From: Lacimicrobium alkaliphilum
GTDB taxonomy: Bacteria > Pseudomonadota > Gammaproteobacteria > Enterobacterales > Alteromonadaceae
Assembly (NCBI RefSeq): GCF_001466725.1
Contig: NZ_CP013650.1
Location: forward strand, 682,001-746,000
Direction of reading: 5' to 3'
DNA length: 64,000 nucleotides
This document shows positions 56,159 to 64,000 of the stretch, piece after piece. A program made the position numbers and the translations under genes. Within the stretch, counting starts at the first letter, position 1; every line of letters starts with the position of its first letter. The notes under the pieces are model-generated. The model was given only the letters and a program-made list of their open reading frames with translations, was not told the DNA's origin and ran no database searches.

Positions 56159-58648
56159 ATGCAGCTGGTCATGAATAGTGATTTGGTAACAGGGGGCGGC
56201 GTGTCCCTGCTCGGGGAGCATGACGTTTCGGAGAGTGAACTCACTCAGGTCGGTGATATTTATGGTGCATATCGCGCAGAGGAACTGATATCCGAAACCA
56301 GGCTGTCGAGAGTGTTTCTGGCAAGCCGTATCGACGGACTCTATGAACAAACGGCTATTCTTAAGATTTTACATCCGCAGCTAACCTTATTTCACGCAGA
56401 AGCCTTTCGTAACGAATGGTCGATACTGGCCAGGCTCAGTCACCCTCATATTGCTCAAATCATTAATGCTGGCGTCAGTGCCGGTGGCGCTCCTTACATG
56501 GTGATGGAGTACGTGGATGGTCAGCCGTTGCACCACTATCTCAATCGCAAAAAGATGGGGGTCAAGGAGCGTTTGCTCTTGTTCCAACAGGTGCTCGATG
56601 CCGTGGCTTATGCCCATCGTAATCTGTGTGTGCATCAGGATTTGAAACCTTCCAATATTCTGGTAACCGCAGAGGGGCAGGTTAAGTTGCTGGATTTTGG
56701 TATCGCCAGTTTACTCAGCCGTGAAAGCGGTGATGCAACCTATCAGCCTTTTGTGGGATATACGCCCCGATATGCCAGCCCTGAACAGTTGCGTGGTGAG
56801 AAAAGCGGAGTATCGGTGGATATATGGCAACTTGGAATTTTGTTGCTTGAGGCCGTGCTGGCAATTGACAGCAAAAATATAGATTTGCAGAGGCTGCGTG
56901 ATGGCACAGTGGATTCGGTGCGCAGTCTGCTGCTCTGTGATTTAGGCATGAGTCAGTGGAGACGCTGTGCAATACGTACTAAAGAATCACCCCGGCGGAT
57001 TATTCGATATCTGAATTCAGAGCTCATCTGGATCATCGACAGATGTTTATGTAGCGAGCCAACGGCTCGCTATCTGTCAGTAGAGTCCCTGATTGCGGAT
57101 ATTGAGGCGTTTCTAAGCCAGCATCCTGTCAGAGCCTTTCCCTCTTCAGGCCTGGGCTATCGAACCAAAAAGTGGTTGGCACGGAATAAAAGTGCCATTT
57201 TAGCCGTTTTTATGGTCATGAGCGGTGTTGCGGCCACTACTCTGTGGTATATCAATGCGCTAAAAACGTACAACCAGCAATTGATCCTTGAGCGCAGCCG
57301 GGCCAACGAGCTTTCACGTTTTCTGATTGATTTAATCGAGACGATTGGCGTCGGTACAATCGCCAAACATCCGGAGGCAACGGAAGAATTACTGGCTAAA
57401 GCCGAAGCATTCCTGGCACATCAGGGCAATCGCAATCAAAGTACCCAGGCCGAGTTGTTGTCCATATTAGGGAATATTTATGTTTCTATTGGTCTTAAGG
57501 AAACGGGCATCCAGCAACTTGAGACAGCGTTGCGTCAACAACAGAATCTGAAACATGAGGACCCTTTGATGAAGGCCAAGATTCTGCGGAATCTGGCAAA
57601 TGGCTATAGTTTTGTGGGTGATTTTACCCGGGCGGATAAATATATTCTGGATTCCATCGCTGCTCTGCACCCTTTGCCGGGCGATGAAGCTGCATCGCAA
57701 CTGGTCAGTTCATATTTGGCTCATTCGTTGATCAAAATAGCCCAGGGCCAATATGAGAATGCAGTAGTCATGGTTGAAAAGGCAAAACAGATATTTGATA
57801 ACAAGGTTCAGCCAGATCAGGAACTGCAGCACCAGCTGTTCTACCAACTGGCTTTTGCTTACCATTACAATGCCCGCTTTTCTGAAGCTGAACCTTATTA
57901 TCGGCAGGTCTATGAGTTCTTTTTACAACATTATGGTGCAGGCAACCTGGAAACAGCTGAACTGGTTGTGGATTACGGGTACCTACTTGCGCAACAGGGT
58001 AAGTTTCACACAGCCCGTAATCTGGTCAATGAAATGTTGTTGCAGATCCAGCAAAACTTATACCCGGATACAACAGTGAAAGCTAAATTGTTGGGGCTGA
58101 GCGGGTATATCTACTACGAACTGAAAGACTTTGCCAATGCCTATAAAAGATTTAATCAGGCCTATATATTGAATCGCAAACTTTTAGGCAGTGAGCACCG
58201 CTTTACACTTGGAGATCTCTCCCGCTCTGCGGGCGCTAAGATAGGTTTGGGGCACCTGGATGAGGCCAGGATAATGCTGGCTGAAGTGGCTCAGGGCTAC
58301 GCCCGGACTTTGCCGCAAGAGCATCCCCGCTATGCCGGGCTCTATGTCAATCTGGGGCTGTTGGCTTTGGCTGAAGGAGATAGCCAGATGGCCATTTCGC
58401 GATTTACCCGGGCGCTCTCTTTACGGCGCAATGTTTATGAGGAGGGGCACCCTTTGATTTCCAATATTAAAAGACATTTGGGCAAGGCCCACTGGCTGGC
58501 GGGAGACTCACAGCAGGCATCGGTATACCTGCAAGAGAGTTACAGTGCTCTGGCAGTGGTACCAGGGGAACATCATCCATACGCCGAAGAGATCAGAGAG
58601 CTGTTGAAGAGGATCGAAGAAAAGGCCCAGAATATAAATAGGTTGTAA
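56159..58648 (+). CDS. Second Ser/Thr kinase with TM helix and TPR domain, non-RD
   Basis: 829 aa. Kinase domain (about 35-330) with Lys69, catalytic HQD instead of HRD (His159-Gln160-Asp161), NILV, DFG Asp179 and YASPEQL. TM helix about 344-364. Long TPR array (about 400-815; blocks such as AEPYYRQVYEFF, AYKRFNQAYILNRKLLG and MAISRFTRALSLRRNVY). The catalytic Asp and DFG Asp remain, so activity is possible, but the missing Arg removes activation-loop control. Start at ATG 56159; 56171 also possible. Paralogue of the 49151 kinase. Confidence 0.9.
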   Translation: MQLVMNSDLVTGGGVSLLGEHDVSESELTQVGDIYGAYRAEELISETRLSRVFLASRIDGLYEQTAILKILHPQLTLFHAEAFRNEWSILARLSHPHIAQIINAGVSAGGAPYMVMEYVDGQPLHHYLNRKKMGVKERLLLFQQVLDAVAYAHRNLCVHQDLKPSNILVTAEGQVKLLDFGIASLLSRESGDATYQPFVGYTPRYASPEQLRGEKSGVSVDIWQLGILLLEAVLAIDSKNIDLQRLRDGTVDSVRSLLLCDLGMSQWRRCAIRTKESPRRIIRYLNSELIWIIDRCLCSEPTARYLSVESLIADIEAFLSQHPVRAFPSSGLGYRTKKWLARNKSAILAVFMVMSGVAATTLWYINALKTYNQQLILERSRANELSRFLIDLIETIGVGTIAKHPEATEELLAKAEAFLAHQGNRNQSTQAELLSILGNIYVSIGLKETGIQQLETALRQQQNLKHEDPLMKAKILRNLANGYSFVGDFTRADKYILDSIAALHPLPGDEAASQLVSSYLAHSLIKIAQGQYENAVVMVEKAKQIFDNKVQPDQELQHQLFYQLAFAYHYNARFSEAEPYYRQVYEFFLQHYGAGNLETAELVVDYGYLLAQQGKFHTARNLVNEMLLQIQQNLYPDTTVKAKLLGLSGYIYYELKDFANAYKRFNQAYILNRKLLGSEHRFTLGDLSRSAGAKIGLGHLDEARIMLAEVAQGYARTLPQEHPRYAGLYVNLGLLALAEGDSQMAISRFTRALSLRRNVYEEGHPLISNIKRHLGKAHWLAGDSQQASVYLQESYSALAVVPGEHHPYAEEIRELLKRIEEKAQNINRL

Positions 58649-58672
58649 CGGATATTGTATATAGGCCAACAG

Positions 58673-58693
58673 CCCCCGCATTAATTGCGGGGG
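58673..58693. terminator. Bidirectional hairpin between convergent genes
   Basis: Perfect 8-bp stem CCCCCGCA (58673-58680) / TGCGGGGG (58686-58693), loop TTAAT. It lies in the 53 bp between the convergent kinase and TonB-receptor genes. No U-run on either strand. Confidence 0.5.
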
Positions 58694-58701
58694 TAGTCAG
58701 C

Positions 58702-60867
58702 TTACAGGCTCCAGCTAACGGAAGCCATCACATTGCGCGGTGCACCGTAATACCCCTGTGCCCAGTACAGGCTGTTAAGGTACGTTTCATCAGTCAGGTT
58801 GTTGATGTTGAGGTTCAGCGAAAGATTCTGATTAATCTCATAGCTGGCCATCAGGTTTACCAATGCGTAAGCATCCTGTCGGGTGATGATCTCCTCTCCC
58901 GCATTGACATAAAGCCCTGACACTATGCCCTGAGAGCGGTAGATATCGTCCTGCCACTGCACACTGGCACCGACACGCAGTTTTTCCAGCATCGGCAAAC
59001 GATACGTGGTTGCCAGCCTGAGGCTTTTCTCTGGTGTGTAAGCTTCGACCTGATCATCGCCGTCGATATCGAAACTGGTCAGGCCGATACTGGCTTGCAG
59101 GCCGGGCAGTACCTCACCAGCCAGCTCCACCTCAAAGCCCTGGCTGCTAATGCCCTCGGCACCCTTGTACACATCTTCCGGTACCCCGGTGTTGGGGTTT
59201 TCAATGGTAGTATCAAAGACGGCCAGGTTAACCTGTTCGATATCGAACCAGGCCAGAGTCAGTAATGCATTGCCATTAAACAGCTGGGATTTGATACCGA
59301 TTTCTCTGGCCTCACCGGTCAGCGGGCCCAGACGTTCGAAGTTACGATCTTTTTCCCTTTGTGCCACAAAGGTCTCGGTGTAACTGGCGTAGGCGGTGAG
59401 CTGTTCGTTAATATCATAGATCAGACCCAGGTAGGGAATACTCTGACTGTCATCACGGGTTTCATCCAGCCCGTAAGATTCGCCTTTTGTCTGCCAGTCA
59501 TTATGGCGCAGGCCGGTAATAAGATTGATATTTTCATTTAAGTTAAAGCGGGCCGCCAGATACCAGGCTTTTTGCGTATCGGTGACATCACTGCCGGTCA
59601 GGCCATCGGTAAACTCCGGTAGTGGGGTGTTACCGTCCCAGTTCTGCATGGCGGGTAGTAGAGGAAAGCCATTCCCTGTGTGAAAGTCATACAGTGATTT
59701 ATCCTGATAACTCAGCTCGGCCCAGCTGGCACCGAATACCACTTCATGATGGCGTCCAAAGGCGGTAAATTCGCCGCTGGTGTAAATATCCAACAGGTCC
59801 TGCTCATCGTCCAGATCATATTCACTGCCGTATCCCACCAGGCCAAGACCCGTTTGTGGATCCAACCCTGTGGCGGCATCACCCAGGTAGGTATAGAACA
59901 GCAGGCTGTCTTCATCGGTGCGGTTACGGCTATAACTGACGCGTAACGACCAGTTACTGCTGAAACTGTGAGTCAGGTCGGCAAAGCTGCGCTGTTCTTC
60001 AACCTGCCAGTTGGACCAACTGGCTGAAGTGCTGGTGGAAGCGTCAAAGTTGGTGGGGCTGCCATCACCATAATAGAGCGTCAGGGCACCCCAGAGGTTG
60101 CCTTTTGCATCGCTGGTATGACTGCTATGGCCCAAAGTCAGCAAGCTGTCATCGCCAAGCTGGAAATCGAGCACGCCATAGATGACGTCTTTTTCCAGCT
60201 CATACCTGTCCAGGTAGGATTCTTTATCCTGTCTGGCAATCACCAAACGGCCTCTGGTATTGTCGCCAATACGGCCTGATACATCTCCTTCCAGGCGCGC
60301 ATTGCTCCAGGAGCCATAGCTGCCGGTAACATTGGCCTGAAAATCCTCTGTGGGGCGTTTTCGCACCAGGTTGATAGTGGCTGATGGGTTCCCCGAACCT
60401 GCCATCAGGCCATTGGCGCCTCTGACGACCTCAATGCGTTCGTAGATGGCGGTATCCATATCACCGTGGGCATTGCCGTTGATCAGTGGCAATCCAAGGC
60501 CATCGATCTGAAAGTTGGTGATATCAAATCCCCTGGCTTTGAAGTAAGTACGGTCGGTTTCTACCTGCTCCACATTGACGCCGGTGACATTACCTAACAC
60601 GTCATTGACATTATCCAGCGCAAAGTCATTCATTTGCTCGCGGCTGAACACACTGATGGACTGGGGCGTTTGCTGAATACTCAGGTTAAGTTTACTGGCA
60701 ACCTTTGCATCTTGTGCAAGATAGCCTGTGTTGCGACTACTGGTAATTACCAGGGTTTCGATAGACCGGAGATCCGAATCAGGGACCTTATCAGGTTGTT
60801 GCTGAGCCATCGTTGGTGAGGAAGCCAGGACGGCCAGGGCTAAAGAGGAAAGAGAGAGATATTTCAT
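58702..60867 (-). CDS. TonB-dependent siderophore receptor
   Basis: 721-aa outer-membrane receptor. Signal peptide MKYLSLSSLALAVLASS (start at 60865-60867; upstream codons would spoil it), TonB-box-like stretch, plug domain (about 60-200: QQTPQSISVFSREQMNDF, GVNVEQVETDRTYFKARGF, IERIEVVRGANGLMAGSG), and a 22-strand barrel ending in the aromatic ASVSWSL. The plug start is that of ferrichrome/ferripyoverdine-type receptors (FhuE, FpvA). A Fur-box match lies upstream. Confidence 0.93.
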   Translation of the reverse strand: MKYLSLSSLALAVLASSPTMAQQQPDKVPDSDLRSIETLVITSSRNTGYLAQDAKVASKLNLSIQQTPQSISVFSREQMNDFALDNVNDVLGNVTGVNVEQVETDRTYFKARGFDITNFQIDGLGLPLINGNAHGDMDTAIYERIEVVRGANGLMAGSGNPSATINLVRKRPTEDFQANVTGSYGSWSNARLEGDVSGRIGDNTRGRLVIARQDKESYLDRYELEKDVIYGVLDFQLGDDSLLTLGHSSHTSDAKGNLWGALTLYYGDGSPTNFDASTSTSASWSNWQVEEQRSFADLTHSFSSNWSLRVSYSRNRTDEDSLLFYTYLGDAATGLDPQTGLGLVGYGSEYDLDDEQDLLDIYTSGEFTAFGRHHEVVFGASWAELSYQDKSLYDFHTGNGFPLLPAMQNWDGNTPLPEFTDGLTGSDVTDTQKAWYLAARFNLNENINLITGLRHNDWQTKGESYGLDETRDDSQSIPYLGLIYDINEQLTAYASYTETFVAQREKDRNFERLGPLTGEAREIGIKSQLFNGNALLTLAWFDIEQVNLAVFDTTIENPNTGVPEDVYKGAEGISSQGFEVELAGEVLPGLQASIGLTSFDIDGDDQVEAYTPEKSLRLATTYRLPMLEKLRVGASVQWQDDIYRSQGIVSGLYVNAGEEIITRQDAYALVNLMASYEINQNLSLNLNINNLTDETYLNSLYWAQGYYGAPRNVMASVSWSL

Positions 60868-60909
60868 CAGTACTACCGGATTAGAGCGGAAACATTTGCG
60901 CATGCTAAT

Positions 60910-60928
60910 GCAAATGATAGTGGTTATC
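60910..60928. promoter_or_regulatory. Fur box upstream of the siderophore receptor
   Basis: The 19 bases match the Fur consensus GATAATGATAATCATTATC at 14 positions, including ATGATA and TTATC. They lie 43-61 bp before the TonB receptor start, so iron repression is likely. Confidence 0.6.
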
Positions 60929-61074
60929 AGCAAGATCTGTGTAATGGGTAAATTTTATGGATTTCGTACAGGGGTAAAGGATAAAAATGAGCTGGTTGAT
61001 TTTTATACAGATGGAAGCTTAAATTACTATATCCCGGTGTTTTTTCGGGTCACAAAATGGTGGGAGCCAGGAAG

Positions 61075-61443
61075 ATGAAATTTATACAATTAGCGGGCAT
61101 TCTGAGTTTATTGCTGATAGGTGGTTGCGCCTCAGATATGTCTTCAAAATACGCAAGTCTGAACAATTTGTCTGACACGGAGCGAAACAATGCCCTTAAA
61201 GATTGTTTTAAGGAGGAGAATAAGCACGATCGCCAGGAGTGCATCGCTGAGTTTGCTGATCCTGCTATCGGTTATCAGTGTGAGCGCATACAGGTGACCG
61301 GGACACGATTTGGCGAGCGGGTATGCACAACAAAGCGTCAAAGAGACGAAGTAGCCAGAGCCAGTCAGGACGCATTCAGCCAGGTGCAGATGCGCAATAA
61401 GTTTACCAAGGGGCAGGAAGCTGCGCCTGCAGGCCGCAAGTAA
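61075..61443 (+). CDS. Small Cys-rich lipoprotein, copy 2
   Basis: 122-aa paralogue of 55653-56030. Lipobox IGGC (Cys about 19). Conserved DCFKEENKHDRQECIA, FADPAIGYQCERIQVTGTRF and VCTTKRQRDEVAR keep all four mature Cys. The start at ATG 61075 has AGGAAG just upstream; an earlier in-frame start lacks a signal peptide. The N-terminal and C-terminal ends have diverged most. Confidence 0.85.
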   Translation: MKFIQLAGILSLLLIGGCASDMSSKYASLNNLSDTERNNALKDCFKEENKHDRQECIAEFADPAIGYQCERIQVTGTRFGERVCTTKRQRDEVARASQDAFSQVQMRNKFTKGQEAAPAGRK

Positions 61444-61503
61444 TATACGAGTCGTTTGTTGATGTACATGAATACTTTTCCTGGCTGAATTTGTATTGCA
61501 GTC

Positions 61504-61914
61504 CTAACTGACCTCTGCTGGTGTCGCTGCGCTGGTAGTGTTCCGGTTTAACAACCATGTAAGCGGATTGTGTTCCGGTAATCTTCCTTGCAGCTCAAAA
61601 GACAGTGCATGCCCGGTATCGAGAAAATCTTCAGTCAGTTCTGCACGGGGGGCAAAGTCATCATTGACATAACTGTAGTAAGCGAAAAACTCTGTTCTCT
61701 CGCCCAGTGCTGTTAGCGGACGGCTGAGGCTGAGCACCACTTTAAACTTATCATTATCCAGGCGACCAATAAGCGCCAATGCATACTGATGTTCATCGGC
61801 ATCGGCATCGGCATCGGCATGGTGTATTTCAGCACGTAAAAAATTGACGTCGAGCATACGCTCGACGCCCGGTTCGAAGCCAGTTTGCTGACTGAATGCG
61901 CTCGAGTATTCCAT
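61504..61914 (-). CDS. Hypothetical protein with an Asp-Ala repeat
   Basis: 136 aa, no signal peptide. It contains HADADADADEHQ (about residues 32-43), made by a 6-bp DNA tandem repeat, then beta-rich sequence ALIGRLDNDKFKVVLSLSR and FFAYYSYVNDDF. It looks like a real coding frame but may be a fragment of a larger beta-barrel-like protein. Family not recognised. Confidence 0.5.
   Translation of the reverse strand: MEYSSAFSQQTGFEPGVERMLDVNFLRAEIHHADADADADEHQYALALIGRLDNDKFKVVLSLSRPLTALGERTEFFAYYSYVNDDFAPRAELTEDFLDTGHALSFELQGRLPEHNPLTWLLNRNTTSAATPAEVS
61794..61817. repeat. Hexanucleotide tandem repeat (CATCGG)4
   Basis: Four perfect CATCGG units in the hypothetical gene. Unit changes would add or remove Asp-Ala pairs without shifting the frame. 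Confidence 0.9.
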
Positions 61915-62186
61915 ACTGAAGGTCAGGCAGAGCGAGCGTCTATTTCATGTCGCAGAGGTCTAAAAATAGTGCGGTGTCCATCAATATTATTATTCTGATA
62001 TGACATGGGTTGATTACCTGCATCACAGGGTTCAAGTAAGCTCAGAGTTTGCCCCTGGACGTTGGATAGTCACAATCCGGAATAATCGTTATTGCAGTTT
62101 TAACGATGAATACCATCAGCTTTTATTTTACCTCAGTGGTATTTCCTGCTATCTAAGTAACTGAATCCACGAGCGAATCCACAGCT

Positions 62187-63479
62187 ATGCCAAGAGCCGC
62201 ACTCACTTCCATGGCGTCCCCCCTGATCAGCCTGCTGATCTACTCCATAGGCCATGGTCTGCTGACTACGCTGCTGACGCTGCGGCTGGCCGAAGAGCAG
62301 GTTTCGACTTTCTGGATTGGCGCCGTGTCCACTGCCTATTTTGCAGGTCTGATGGCGGGTACTTTTATTAACAGCCGGCTGATTTTAAGGGTCGGGCATA
62401 TTCGCGCCTATTCGGCCTACGCTTCTATTTTGTGCAGTGTAGCCTTGCTATACGGCATGTTTGTGGTGCCGGAGACCTGGCTGCTATTGAGACTACTGGG
62501 GGGATTTGCCACCGGCGGTCTGTTGGTAGTCATTGAGTCCTGGATCATGGTCAGCAGCCCGGTACGTATTCGTGGTCGTATGATGGCCCTGTATATGGTG
62601 CTGTTTTATGGCGCCATGGTGCTGGGGCAAATGCTGCTTAAACAGCTTGATATCAGCATGTTGCTGCCTTTTGCTGTGGCGGCGTTAGCCGCCTCATTAT
62701 CGGTAATTCCGCTGGCTCTGGCCCGTGTGGATATGCCTCATTTTGATAAACATGAAAAACTCTCAGTAGCAGAATTGTTCAGACTGACACCTACGGCGGT
62801 ATTCAGCTGCTTTATCTCTGGTCTGCTGCTCAGTGTGGCCTACGGGTTATTACCCTTATATTTCTCGTTGATTGGATTTGATCTCAGTCAGATCACCGAC
62901 ATGGTGGCCTGGTTGATCCTCGGTGGGATGTGCCTGCAATATCCGTTGGGGCGTCTGTCAGACAGGGTTGATAGGCGTATTGTGCTTATGGCCCTGTTTG
63001 CTGCAACCCTGATGATCAGCTTGCTGTTTGTATTGTCAGATCTTAGTGCGGAATCATGGCTGACGGCCCTGCTTGTGGCCAGTCTTGGCGGAATAATCTT
63101 CGCGATTTACCCCATCAGTCTCAGTCAGGCCTGTGACGAATTGCAGCCTGAACAGATGATTGCCGGTAATCAGGGATTGCTGCTGTGCTACAGCGTCGGT
63201 GCAATGGCAGGGCCGCTGCTGGCGCCGTTATTTATCAATGGCTTCGGCGCCCGGGGGCTGTTTATTTATTTCGTGCTGCTGGCAACTATTACCGTTGTTT
63301 TCCTGCTTTGGCGCCGAAGTGTGCGGGCGGCAGTGCCTCTGGACGAGCATGTGGCTTTCTCTGCTACTACACCCAATACCCCGGTTATGGCTGAACTGGA
63401 TCCCCGTGCCGAGGGATATGATCCGGGTGAAGAAGAACAGGTTGATACTCGGCTGTCGCCGAATGGCGACATTAAATAG
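62187..63479 (+). CDS. MFS transporter, YcaD/UMF-like
   Basis: 430-aa major facilitator with 12 TM helices. TAYFAGLMAGTFINSRLILRVGHIRAY is in the first loop area (positions about 50-76), with IESWIMVSSPVRIRGRMMALYMV and QYPLGRLSDRVDRRIV following. Resembles E. coli YcaD and cyanate-type MFS. Acidic tail (EEEQVD). Substrate unknown. The 196 bp after it holds no supported gene. Confidence 0.88.
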   Translation: MPRAALTSMASPLISLLIYSIGHGLLTTLLTLRLAEEQVSTFWIGAVSTAYFAGLMAGTFINSRLILRVGHIRAYSAYASILCSVALLYGMFVVPETWLLLRLLGGFATGGLLVVIESWIMVSSPVRIRGRMMALYMVLFYGAMVLGQMLLKQLDISMLLPFAVAALAASLSVIPLALARVDMPHFDKHEKLSVAELFRLTPTAVFSCFISGLLLSVAYGLLPLYFSLIGFDLSQITDMVAWLILGGMCLQYPLGRLSDRVDRRIVLMALFAATLMISLLFVLSDLSAESWLTALLVASLGGIIFAIYPISLSQACDELQPEQMIAGNQGLLLCYSVGAMAGPLLAPLFINGFGARGLFIYFVLLATITVVFLLWRRSVRAAVPLDEHVAFSATTPNTPVMAELDPRAEGYDPGEEEQVDTRLSPNGDIK

Positions 63480-63675
63480 TCCATATAAATCATTAGGTTA
63501 TAAGGATGACGTGTTTTTTTTCAGGAAGCATGTTGTCAATAACAGACAGTTCTGGTCGTCTGCGTTGGTATCCGTTCTGCAGATACTATTGCCAGGCCCC
63601 ACATACCTCAGGCTGGAACGGATATTGATAGACTGATGTGAGTCCCATCAATGTAAAGCAATGAGGTTACCCAAG

Positions 63676-64000
63676 ATGAAACTACAAAATCACTTACTGG
63701 CAATATCCGTAATACCCCTGCTCTTTGCCTGCGGAGGTTCAGACAGCGGAGAATCGCCATCTGGTAATGAGCCCCAGCCAACCAGCACAGGTTTTAGCCT
63801 TGCTGTCTCTGATGCGCCCATAGATTCGGCAGTGGCGGTAGTGGTGTATTTTGATCAGATAGAGCTGATTGGTAATGGAGAAACTGTCAGCTTTGATGTG
63901 ACAGATGAAAATGGCGATCCCCGGCAGATTGATCTGCTGAGTCTTCAGGGGGAAAATTTTGCCACACTGGTAGAAGATGAAGAGATTCCGTTGGGTGAAT
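63676..64000 (+). CDS. DUF4382 lipoprotein, truncated by the window end
   Basis: First 108 codons of a lipoprotein: signal with lipobox LFACG (Cys about 19), Ser/Gly/Pro linker, then FSLAVSDAPIDSAVAVVVYF, the start of a DUF4382 domain common in alteromonad and Bacteroidetes surface proteins. Runs off the right edge. Confidence 0.8.
   Translation, partial: MKLQNHLLAISVIPLLFACGGSDSGESPSGNEPQPTSTGFSLAVSDAPIDSAVAVVVYFDQIELIGNGETVSFDVTDENGDPRQIDLLSLQGENFATLVEDEEIPLGE

Noticed and set aside
56159..58648. Second kinase as a dead pseudokinase
   Set aside because: HQD keeps the catalytic Asp, and Lys69 and DFG are intact; only the regulatory Arg is missing.
61794..61817. CRISPR-like repeat
   Set aside because: Units are 6 bp without spacers: a simple tandem repeat.
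63481..63675. Extra gene after the MFS transporter
   Set aside because: The open frame there is the out-of-frame continuation of the MFS region; no start signal.

Overview
The window comes from a Gram-negative gammaproteobacterium, most likely a marine or alkaline-water relative of the Alteromonadaceae. The first 15 kb is a conserved envelope and division block in canonical gammaproteobacterial order: ptsN-hpf-rpoN-lptB-lptA-lptC-kdsC-yrbG on the minus strand, then mlaFEDCB-ibaG-murA on the plus strand, degS and degQ, and the divergent zapG/zapE pair. Codon use is balanced to GC-rich. Most of the remainder is typical accessory content: a TonB siderophore receptor, polysaccharide-active secreted enzymes, GGDEF/EAL signalling and small lipoproteins.

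Layout. 0-15 kb: housekeeping block. 15-18.4 kb: a substrate-binding/PAS/GGDEF/EAL protein, then a 0.5-kb gene-free tract of imperfect repeats. 18.4-21.7 kb: divergent metE/metR with a MetR box. 21.6-29.8 kb: an LpqC-like hydrolase broken by an amber codon, an MddA-like membrane methyltransferase, a frameshifted beta-propeller lipoprotein, a di-heme peroxidase/MbnP-like pair, a winged-helix methyltransferase, a PLP decarboxylase and a CsaA-like protein. 29.8-32.8 kb: a secreted heparinase/alginate-lyase-like enzyme. 32.9-38.8 kb: an AT-richer accessory island (GNAT, membrane proteins, ASCH protein, large SGNH hydrolase) ending in two decayed IS3-family remnants. 38.8-46.1 kb: a DUF1624 acyltransferase, a damaged merR behind an intact MerR-type operator, an M14 peptidase, and several minus-strand enzymes.

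The most interesting stretch is 46.5-58.7 kb. It holds two membrane-anchored Ser/Thr kinases with TPR-rich C-termini (49151-51367 and 56159-58648). Between them lie an ECF sigma factor (54101-54664) whose region-2.2 acidic motif is replaced by Ser-Pro-Thr-Val, and a divergent PPP-type protein phosphatase (54742-55518). This matches the known principle of kinase-activated ECF43 sigma factors (EcfP/PknT of Vibrio parahaemolyticus), here with a second, non-RD kinase and a dedicated phosphatase. Around these sit a homocysteine-S-methyltransferase-family protein, an alpha/beta hydrolase, a second winged-helix methyltransferase, a GNAT, two uncharacterised protein families and a small Cys-rich lipoprotein with a second copy at 61.1 kb. 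These are candidate effectors of one phospho-signalling regulon; this grouping is inference.

The end of the window holds a TonB siderophore receptor with a good Fur-box match, the second lipoprotein copy, an ORF with a 6-bp tandem repeat, a YcaD-like MFS transporter and the start of a DUF4382 lipoprotein. I found no tRNA, rRNA, CRISPR array or intact mobile element.
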